Source: Meandrina meandrites (taxonomy: Eukaryota; Cnidaria; Anthozoa; Scleractinia; Meandrinidae). Taken from it: 64,000 bases of DNA. Each line of letters starts with the position of its first letter. Position 1 is the first letter of the stretch. Positions 55,280 to 64,000 of this stretch are shown here, piece after piece. The stretch covers positions 16,819,362 to 16,883,361 of the forward strand of contig OY855910.1 of NCBI GenBank assembly GCA_963693305.1, given 5' to 3'. Under the pieces are notes generated by a model. The model saw only the letters and a list, made by a program, of their open reading frames with translations, searched no databases and was not told the origin of the DNA. Both the position numbers and the translations under genes were made by a program.

Positions 55280-57347
55280 ATGATGGAGTTTGCCGTTGGT
55301 GCTTCTGTGGAAGCTGTCGATCAGCTCGGTATTTGGTCCAAAGCCAAAGTTACTGCAGCATCCGAAAATTCGGTTGTTGTGACCTTTCCTCCATGGAGAT
55401 CGGAGTGGGACCGAGAGATAAGTGACCTTTCCGAAATCAGAAAGGAAACGATCGAAGAAACGCTGATCCCGCGCCGTCTTGCACAAAAAAGGGTAAGAAG
55501 ATATTTAATGTTTATTTTGAGTTTTTTCATTTCCTTTTCCTTTTTGTCGCTTATAAGCTTAAGTTGCTTACACAAGTTACTTTTTACCATCAGAACCCGA
55601 ACCTCAAGAAATTGTTCAACGGGGACGTTGTTTACTTGAATGGCAAAGCAGCAAATGTTCTCCAGTCAGATCCTATCAGGAAATCGGTGAGTTTCAGCTC
55701 TCTGTAGCAACAGATTTATTATTTACACAACTTTACATCGAGTGTCAGTCGTCATGATCATACTACTAATTCTCCTTACCAGTCTCGATACAACTCTTAA
55801 AGAAGTAGTTTGGAGTATTTGCAACCGAGTTGAGGCAAACATTTTAATCGTTGATTCTCACAAGTGTCCTCATTTAGTGGTTATATTACTGCTTCCATCT
55901 TGTCATCTAATGATACTTTTAGAAAAATTAACCCTGATCACTCACTCCTTGGCTTATGTCTGACATTTGCAGAATGCAGACTGCATACTAAGAGAATTTA
56001 TCATGTTACCATTACAATTATTGAAAGCCTATCGTAAACAGGCTAAATGAAGTGTTATTCCGGCTAACTGGAGTGCATAGCAGGTTAACCGGGGTGAAAA
56101 GTCTGCAGTCTGCATTCTGGAAATGTCAGACACTGTTCTTTGGCGAAGAGAAAATTAAAATTACCACTAATACACTAATTGACTTCATTACATGTGTTTT
56201 CTTTTGAGTACCTGTACGTTGCATATAGTTTCTCATGGCGAAGTTCAATTAAGCCATAATCTTTCGGAATCCTTTAAGTACTTTCATCTCTTTAATTGAT
56301 TGTTATTCAAGGAATTTTTCTAGGTCTACATGTTTTCTGTGTGGCCATCCTATTTATGCCTATAGTCTGCAGCCTGAAATTAATACCAATTTTTTTTTTT
56401 CATTTAAGGTAACTTTGCAACTGGTTGAAAGTAGAGAAAGAAAGACTGTGAAAGTTTGGGAGGTGGAAGAAGCCATTGCTCTGGAACAAGTTGAGCAGAC
56501 AAGGAAGAGGCAGAGAAGAACGGTGATCCCAGATCAAGGGTTGACTTCAAGTCCTGTAGATGCAGTCAGCGAGATTCCGTTTCAGGAGCAGGTTACCATG
56601 GCAGTACCTACTGACAGCAGTTTACACTTTTATTTCTTTATTGGGTCAAACGGCACTATTTTGAGGATTGGATCCTTGTATTCTCTTGATTTTTGTAAGG
56701 ATTCAGTTTTTATTTGTACATCCATTTCAAGAAATAAGGATCTTTTTAGGTTTAAGTTTTTGCTGTGTTCCGTAGTGGAAAAGAAAGTTGAAAGTATTGA
56801 TAGGGGTGTATCTTGTACAGTGAATGATGTAAAGCATGTTTCATGTCCATCTGATGTCATTATTGGGTCAAAGGGAAAGGGTTTGGTGGACAAAGTTATT
56901 TGCGAGGGCTGGGACAGGGTTATGTTTTGTCAAGTTAAAAATGCAGCAAATTTTTCTTACCTGTTGGACCTCAGAAAGAGTTGCTTGGCCAATCAAATAC
57001 GTCAAGGTGTCTACTCGGGTATTTCACGCACTGCCACTCGTCCTGCGCAGCCTATTCACCTTGGCATATTTGATCCAATGCATGACTCTAAGATCTTGGG
57101 TCTAACAGGTGAGAACCATTTCCAAGTTTCAAAATCGGGGAGGGATCTTGCAAAGTTAGACTCGTTTCTGGGAGCTAATTGGGATGTTAAAATCCTGGAG
57201 CCAGGAAATCCCTGTTCCCACTTTAAGTATGTTTGTAGAGTAAAATTTTTTGTTCACAGGCCCTCAATGAGCTTACGTTTAAATTTTGTTTATTCAGAGT
57301 CTAATACCCCATTTACTGCTGCTTATAGGAGCACTTGTAGTTATTAG
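55280..57347 (+). CDS. Intact three-exon gene, 414 aa, Tudor-like N-terminal segments
   Basis: The exons are 55280-55492, 55594-55686 and 56409-57347, encoding 71, 31 and 312 codons. All introns are phase 0 with AGG|GTAAGA, CAG|AAC, TCG|GTGAGT and AAG|GTA borders, and the joined frame stays open to the TAG at 57345. Residues 1-60 contain VGASVEAVDQLGIWSKAKVT and a following F-P-P-W-R-x-x-W-D, resembling a Tudor/agenet fold. Exon 2 to exon 3 (LFNGDVVYLNGKAANVLQSD, VTLQLVESRERKTVKVWEVE) looks like a second such module. A basic stretch TRKRQRRT follows. Residues from about 175 onward are unrecognised (SRTATRPAQPIHLGIFDP). AATAAA occurs at 57887. It converges on the 1,249-aa gene. A retained intron in the third exon is possible. 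Confidence 0.68.
55957..56132. mobile_element. Intronic 176-bp miniature inverted element
   Basis: TGTCTGACATTTGCAGAATG at 55957 pairs with the inverted copy ending ATTCTGGAAATGTCAGACA at 56132. It lies in intron 2 of the plus-strand gene. TGTCTGACATTTGCAGA also occurs alone at 63725. Confidence 0.7.
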
Positions 57348-58730
57348 ATCTAGAGCTAAGCTTTGTTTGACAATATAATATACAGTGGAATCCCCTTTAT
57401 TGAACACTTGAGTTTTTGGACCTTCTGATAAATGGAAGCAAAAGCAGTTTCCTTTCACACAGTCAAACACTCCAACATTACCCCCAATTTCTCAAATTTG
57501 CACCTTATTTATTCCCCTATGAGGCTCGAAAAATCTAGATTCCACCATATGTTAACTTTTATGTCAGGGTCCAAGATTGACTTAAACTACAGCATTTAAC
57601 ATTTTCATCAGCCCTTAAATATAAGACATAAGAGTTATTTATGATCAATACTAACTAGTTGCTCATTTTGAGCTGATAGTCTGAGCTTTTGTCATTTCAA
57701 AATAATATATCAAAAAGGGATTCAGGTTAGGTTTTCAGTTTCAATCAACCTGTGATGGTCTGTTCAGGACTGTATATAGTTTTGGAATGTTTTGATGTGA
57801 AAAGTAATTTAATTATTTAGGGTTATTAAGATGTTTGTTCTGAAAATGTTCAGTTATTATAGCAGACACTTCTGTGTAACTGTCAGAATAAATTAAAGGT
57901 GGTTTGTTTACAATGGACTGTGTACTTTCGAGTAATTCCAGTTTAGCTATATAACTTACCCTAAAAAATTCTGTCTTTTGAGAACCCCCACACTTCATTC
58001 TTGATAACAAAAGTCATTTTCAGCCAGATTAAAATTTGTAGTACACTTCATTGAAAATATTTGTAGAGCTCTAGAACTCAAAATGCATTTAAATTGGTTT
58101 ACACTTTGGTACAGAATTTCAGCAAAACTGTGGCCAATCAACCTCTTTAGCTTCGTGTGTGAAATACAAAATGCCCATTTCACCTCTTGGTAGCTCTTAG
58201 AAAATTGAATCCTGTCTAGCTGGAAATTTTTCATTCATTTCCACATAAAGTTGTTTGGTATTCTCAAGGGTAACATCATATTGTCTGAAAAAGCCTAGCC
58301 AGGGGTAGGGACAAAAGTCAGACCGGATCAACTTGAATCGCTGATTTGAATAATCTTTGATCCAAGTTGATCCGGTCCAACTTTTGTCCCTGCCTCTTAG
58401 CCAGGGATTGTACTCTAACCGAAACAGGAATGAAGAAATGTTTTGGATGAATACAGCAAGTCAATGAGTGTCTTACAACAGTTTTTGTTTTAAAACCAAG
58501 AAAAGAATTTTAATGACAAAAAAAAACCTAAATTTACATTGCAGGACATGTGCTGCAGTCTTATTGACCAGCGCCTGACTTACAAAATATTATATGATCA
58601 AGTGTGTGTCTAATACAACTGTGGGGGGATCACGAGGGAGAAAGTGTGTTTTGGATACGGCTCGTTTGCAGTAAAGTTTGCTTTGTAGTGGACTATTTAC
58701 TATCTGCCAACAGTAATTTCTGTTATCAGT
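57348..58730. other. Intergenic region between converging genes
   Basis: No gene is seen. It contains a short hairpin element (58305-58397) and polyadenylation-like AATAAA at 57887 for the plus-strand gene. Confidence 0.5.
58305..58397. mobile_element. 93-bp hairpin element with 9-bp flanking duplication
   Basis: GGGACAAAAGT..GACCGGATC on the left pairs with GATCCGGTCCAACTTTTGTC on the right. TAGCCAGGG is present exactly at 58296-58304 and 58398-58406. The 9-bp duplication points to a Mutator-like origin. Confidence 0.72.
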
Positions 58731-61700
58731 TCAGTTCATCCTTGAAAATGCAAACTCAGTGTAATCAACGCCTGAATGTGTGCTTTGATTGGATTGTGCA
58801 AGTTCAAGTGCTCTATTCCATTTTTCTGTTTTATGCTGAAATTCAGCCTGTCCCATTTCCTTGTACTGCTTTTGCTCCTCCTCACTGAGTAATTTCCACT
58901 GCTGTCCAATTATTTTGCTGATCTCTGACATGTCCTTCTCGCAATTTTCTTTAGCATGCTGTGCATAGGCCTTTGTGTTAAAGACAATGAATCCGTTTGC
59001 TGGTCGTTTCGGTTTTTGCTTTGGGGTGTCATTTTCTTTGTTAGATTCATCCTGTTCTGCCGACTCTGGCTTTCGCTTTCGTCGCATGGTCTTCTTGAGC
59101 TCTCTGTGGGCACTGTTAGTAGTACTAACTAAAAGTTCACTTTGTTTTATAACTCTTGCATGAGCCAGTGTATTAGTGGGTGCACTGTCCAAGTTGTTTA
59201 ATTTGAGCTTGTAATTATGGATGTCTGGAAGGACTTTATCATTGTCAGCTGCAAGCACAAATTGTTTCGAGATAATTGGCCACTTGAAACGATATGCATA
59301 AACTATCGGTTTGTTGATCTTTTTGATATCCTTTTCAAGCTCTTTCTGTGATGTTATCAAAATGAAGTCTGCATCAGCAGCTTGTGCCACATCCCTTGTA
59401 AACACCTTCCCACCATTCCGGACAATAACTGGAGTGAGTTGTTCAGCGTTCGTGATGCCACTTTTGTCCTTCTTGTTTAGTCTTCCAGAAATTACAAAAG
59501 TGAGTCCATTCAAAACTTGAGGATCAGGTTCACAAAGTGATGCAATTTCAACAAAGAAAGGAGGTTCTTTAGGATTCACAGCCACTTTTACACGCTTTTT
59601 CTGTGGAGTCATTTCACAAACCATTGCCTTGGTTGTCTGCCCATCTTTTTCGATGAAAACTCTGTCTCCTCTCTTGTAGTTGTCAGCTTCCTGGCTTGCC
59701 AGAGATGTATCTTCAACATTTGCTGCTTCTGACTGAGGGAGTTGTTCCTCTGGAGTAGAAGACTGAAGAGTGATATTGCTATCAGCTTCTTGGCTTGGCA
59801 GAGATGAATCTTCAACATTCAAACTGTTTAATGAAGGCTGATTTTCTGCTGCAGCTTCTGACCGAGGGAGCTGTTGCTCTGAAGTAGAAGACTGAGGAGT
59901 GCTGGTTGACTCTTGGCATGATGAATTACCAGCCTGGACTGAGGGAGATTCAACTGCCTTCATTTCAGTAGTGTAGTCAAGGCCTTCCTCTTCAAATTTC
60001 TTTTGAACATATAACTCATATGCTTCCTTGACAGCTGTTGGGCACTTCTCTATACGTCTTCTTAGAAATCTGTAGTGCCATGTAAATAGTGTGATAATGG
60101 GGTCTTGCTTCTTCCAACCTCCTCCCCTGGCAGAGTGTCCAAAGTACAAACATTGGTGCAAGTAATGTGTTCTTTCACCACCCTCCGTGCTTCCACGAAA
60201 CAATGAATGGAACGGCAAGTCTCTGAGCATGATGGGGAATACATCTACTCTTTTCATGAGGTAAGGGTAGAGCTTTGATGATCCATAGCGCAGTAAAGTT
60301 AAGGCATGGGAGAGATCAGCAAGTTTCACATACTTGTCTATTTCAGTGTCCGTAAGACCAAATCTGTAATCGGATGGATCTTTAGAGCCAACAGATGCTC
60401 CCGAATTTAATCGCTCAGGAAATTGCCTTGGGTCTTCATCCCACCGTTCCATTTTATGAAGTTCCCAGTTCACATCCCATATTTTCATCTCAAGGTCATA
60501 CTCTGAAATCTTCATAGAAGGCCAATTCAGTTCATTCTTCAGGTGAACAGGCAAATCAAAAAACACTTCTTTCCTGGCAACATTCTCCAGAATTTCTGGG
60601 TAAGGGCTTCCTGCATATTCACTTGCTGGTGATGATATTGTCTCAGCATGATTCACATTAAGTGTAATCTGCTCCAGCTTCTTGCCCTCATACCGTAGTT
60701 CAAATTTGCCATTCCTTACTCCTCTGGCATTTATGTTGCTGATAAAGTGGTTTAAAGTTTGTTCTTTGGCAGCATGCCCTCCCATAGTTTGCTGGCCTTC
60801 TAAATTTAAACAGGTCATACAGCGATCAAACACCATGTGTTCCGTTAGTCTACAGAAGCAGTGATTTCCATCTGGAATGTAGCATGATGTCGGCAGTGAT
60901 GGAAGTAGTGATTCCGGATGCTCTCTGTCGATTCTGCGACCAATTTCTGATCGAAATCCAGTGTTCTCTCCAACCTTGCACCTGGTCTCCTTGGTTTCAT
61001 AATTGTACATTGTGAAGGAATCTGTACTTGTGGAATCCAACCCACCTCCAAGTAAATTATCCGAAAATTTCGAATCAGATGATATGAACACTTTGTGTCC
61101 TCTGTCGATCATCGATTCTATCCAGGAATTTAGACTGCCTTGCTTTTTGGGATCGCCAAGGTTCAGTTCTAAATTGAGGCGTGTGTCCTTTCCGTAAAAA
61201 ATTGAAAGCGGCCAGTACTCTTCTGGACTATGGTAGCTTACACCATGAAACATAGCTTCACTGTTTAACACATTTAATGTTATTGCCACACTGTCCTTCC
61301 CACCAAAATTTCTACCATCTCCGTAAATCTTCCACCATTCATTCGGAGGCAACCACCAGTACAAAAAGAGCAATGTCTCCCGGAGTCTCTCTGGACTGAT
61401 TTGCCATCCAGAGTGAGTTCTTTGTGGCTGCCAAACCACTTCAAACTCCCTTCGAAGTTTTGCCTTGAGGATGTTCACCTTGGATTCTGAGTCAAAATAT
61501 CCTGGCAATTTCCGTCTCAGTTCACGCAACATTTCTGTTGGATTGGTGGTGTCCTGAAGATTGAGCACCTCAATTGCTGACAGGTGATAGTGTTGGGCAG
61601 CATCCTGTTGTATGATAAGGTCATAAATTGGCTTCCTTTTCTGGGGATCGTGAGCAATTTTGGCCAAATTTACAACATCCTGAGGGGTTAAACTTCCATC

Positions 61701-62808
61701 CCAGTTTTCATTATCATGATCATCTCCCTTGCAGTTAGTTACTGTTTCTGCCAATGATGCAATGAAATCATTTTTTGAGCCATGATGAACATTTTTTGCA
61801 AGTTTTGTAAGTCCATCTCTCTGCAGGTTCAGGCGACGGACAACTTCTCTGGAGGTAAACTTTCGCCCTTTATCTTGTGTTTGCCTTATGCTTTCTTGGC
61901 GTGTCAGAAGATCTTGAGTGCGGATGTGTTTAGACATTGATGCTTGCTGTGCGTGATTGCAAGGTGGAGTTACTGTTAATGGCGTTGCAAGAATTTGGGT
62001 TGATGCACTTGTTGATGTTGAAACTGGCGTTGATGTAAGCACAGGAGTTTGTGGCTCAGAAATAGTGGTTGGATGTTCAGATGACACAGGTGGTAACATA
62101 CATGTAGATGGTTGTTCAGGTGTAGATGAAGGGTGCTCACTTGGTGGCGTTGTAGCAGCAGCATTTACAAGTATTTGAATCAAATCACAGCGCAGTTGTA
62201 TTGCAGTAGTTGTTTCCTCCCCTTGCAAAGTACTAGTGATGGTAAATAGTAGCAGAATTGCAGCTTGGCATGACATGTGGGTACGAATTTTTGCCGCATC
62301 ACTTTTGAAAACATATTCTTCTCTTACAACTAAACCTGGAGACATCAACAAAAAGTTGTTCTGTTTAATATAAAGGTAATGCGTAAATGCCATGATTTAA
62401 CCTTTTAGAATTGCATAATATTTACACTTCCTTATTAAACATAATTTTCACATGTCTTATTGTGGCAGATCTGGAGGAGGGCCTTGGCCTTTTTAGACCA
62501 TAAAGAAGCCCAAGAAAATTAATTTTGAGAGAACCCCTATCACCTTCAATGAATTAGGATTATTAAATAAACAACAACAATCAATTTTTTTCAAGTGTGT
62601 TTTATGATGGATCGCAAAAAAACACTGGCTTTAAAATACAATATTCTGACTCGTAAGCCTTACCGTGCTTTTCAAGAACTGCGTCCAGATGTTTATATCC
62701 CTTCTTCTTTACGTGAGTTTTCAATCCAAGTGCAACAAGAAATGAATCGTCAATCTTGAAGAACTTTGTGTCCCCAATGAACGTCGCTTTAAAGTTTTCT
62801 GGCCACAT
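58731..62808 (-). CDS. Intact two-exon gene, 1,249 aa: transposase-like core, BRCT-like domain, HMG box
   Basis: Exon 1 is 62808-62664 and exon 2 is 62335-58731. The CACG|GTAAGG donor and TCTCCAG|GT acceptor keep phase 1 and total exactly 1,250 codons with the stop. A Pro/Ser/Thr-rich linker lies at about residues 105-175. A large middle region follows, with IYGDGRNFGGKDS (about 385), HKVFISSDSKFSDN (about 463), YIPDGNHCFCRLTEHM (about 534) and STEGGERTHYLHQCLYFGHS (about 764). The spaced Asp, Asp-x-x-His and Glu residues suggest an RNase H-like DDE nuclease; this is inference. Then come two imperfect acidic repeats (SQEAD), a Tudor/KOW-like segment (YKRGDRVFIEKDGQ, about 935), a BRCT-like domain (LNGLTFVISG, VIVRNGGKVFTRD, ADFILIT; about 990-1080) and an HMG box (KRPANGFIVFNTKAYAQHAK to KMGQAEF-like end; about 1157-1222). 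It could be a transposase or a domesticated derivative. No stop or frameshift. Confidence 0.72.
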
Positions 62809-64000
62809 TTGCGGGGCAATTGTCGGTCAAGAGAGTCGTCCTAAAGGTAAACAATGGATTTATTTATACGTTTCAGTCGAAAGCTTACCGATCAAGGGAA
62901 TTCGCCGACTTCACGGCGGGGGACATGCAAGTATTTTGTAGTTTAGCTCAATGAACTTCACATACGTTTCAATGGACTTACCGTCAAAAGTGCTTTGATT
63001 TCTGGAAGGATTGAACTGTCATTGAGACTTCTGAGATTTACACGCTGGTAGACCTTCAATTCGCTCGATTAACAACTCGCGTTGTTGTGATCCGCGATGC
63101 TGACCCGAAACACAAAATCGGTTGATACTACCGTGACACTAAACTTCTGAAAAGATGAAATGTCATTGACAATTTTGATATTTCGCTTAAAAAACGCTCG
63201 CGTTGTTGTGATCCGTGATGTTCATCCGTGACAAAGAATTGTTGGTCGTCACAGCAACCACATGAATCTGACCAATAGAAATCGCGTTTTCCTTGCCGTG
63301 ACGTTTATACTCGACCTGTCCTGCCCGTTCGATCGTATCGTTCCAGAAAAGCTATAAGACAAAGGAAATCAGCAAAGAAACATTAAATGACAGACAAAAG
63401 GGTACACGGAATTCGCAATCCAACACACTCATTTTATTTTCTTCTTGCTTACTAATGTCTGCATTTAATTCGATGAATCGACTACGAAAAACGGGCCGAC
63501 TTCCAACAGCTAGCTAGCTATCGATCGATCGATCGATCGATCGATCGATCGATCGATCGACAGAGTGTTTTTATAAATAAATAATCCGGTTCCATGGCTT
63601 TATATTTGACTTGGACTTTCAAAGCGGTAGCTTAGATTCAAATGAACACTGGAATGAATAAAAGGAGCAAATTTATTGATGAAAATCATTCCAGAAACTA
63701 GAATGTTTGCGAGTGTTTTTGCGGTGTCTGACATTTGCAGACGCCGAGCATTGCGTTATGTCAATTTCTCAGCCTTTCCCGGGGCCTTTCCACGTGCATA
63801 CTTTGAGCTTTTTCAGACCTTTCTTACGAATAAATTAAACGCAACAATAGGGTTTAAAAAAAATCAATCAAGCAGAAATCCTAAAACAAAGCAAAAATAT
63901 CGCACCTAACATCAAAGCGTTTGCGCTCGTGCAGTAGCCAGCCACATCTTCGGAAAGTAATCGGTCCGTGAGTTATGAATATTCAATGAGAAAGAACAAT
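62809..64000. other. Upstream region of the minus-strand gene
   Basis: No further gene is supported. CTCGCGTTGTTGTGATCCG occurs twice (63075-63093 and 63197-63215) in the presumed promoter region. A half of the 55957-type miniature repeat is at 63725. The frame at 63676-63909 has no recognised domain. Confidence 0.45.
63519..63561. repeat. (ATCG)n microsatellite
   Basis: About ten units of the self-complementary tetranucleotide ATCG, capable of forming a hairpin. Confidence 0.92.

Noticed and set aside
1..64000. tRNA or rRNA genes
   Set aside because: No cloverleaf with A and B boxes or rRNA core sequence was recognised on reading. A covariance-model scan was not possible.
52504..64000. Terminal inverted repeats enclosing the two intact genes
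   Set aside because: I compared the outer flanks by eye and found no convincing pair. The ends may lie outside the window or be too diverged to see.

Overview
This is eukaryotic, repeat-dense DNA of about 38-40% GC by eye. The element mix (piggyBac, Penelope-like, CR1-like with a PHD finger, L1/Tx1-like, BEL/Pao, Ty3/Gypsy, many TTAA miniature elements) and several unnamed protein families that I associate with corals and sea anemones suggest an anthozoan cnidarian. That assignment is recollection, not a search result. I saw no prokaryotic operons, CRISPR arrays, tRNA or rRNA genes.

Layout. 0-10 kb: gene-poor DNA, a frameshifted piggyBac transposase (2.4-4.4 kb), a decayed Penelope-like reverse transcriptase (6.2-6.6 kb), and a foldback element with two 332-bp arms and TTAA duplications (7.6-9.3 kb) that carries a TA-flanked miniature element. 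10.5-33.8 kb: a BEL/Pao fragment abuts a Ty3/Gypsy fragment, and the Gypsy is broken by three insertions. These are a 1.88-kb TTAA element, a 384-bp TTAA element, and an 18.1-kb composite (15467-33608) flanked by CTA. Each can be removed on paper to restore the Gypsy frame. The composite holds a decayed multi-exon protein family, a CR1-like LINE with a 2A-like motif, a TA miniature element, and a 10-kb TTAA-flanked block. That block contains a transposase-like N-terminus and a minus-strand LINE split by an almost intact L1/Tx1-like LINE. Nesting reaches five levels.

34-48.5 kb: a decayed coding fragment is split by a 13.9-kb element (34179-48097) whose ends start CACGGCGGGCC. Inside it are a minus-strand gene starting 87 bp from the right tip, a converging decayed gene, a 9-bp-duplication foldback element, a second Penelope-like fragment, an inverted satellite array with a 739-bp higher-order repeat, and a truncated LINE whose target duplication is about 230 bp long. 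48.5-52.5 kb: two more L1/Tx1-like LINE pieces.

52.5-64 kb: the only region with intact, spliced genes. A plus-strand gene of three exons (414 aa, two possible Tudor-like segments) converges on a minus-strand gene of two exons (1,249 aa). The latter combines a transposase-like core, a Tudor/KOW-like segment, a BRCT-like domain and an HMG box. Splice phases and lengths close exactly for both. This pair is the best candidate for an undescribed two-gene mobile element or a domesticated derivative.
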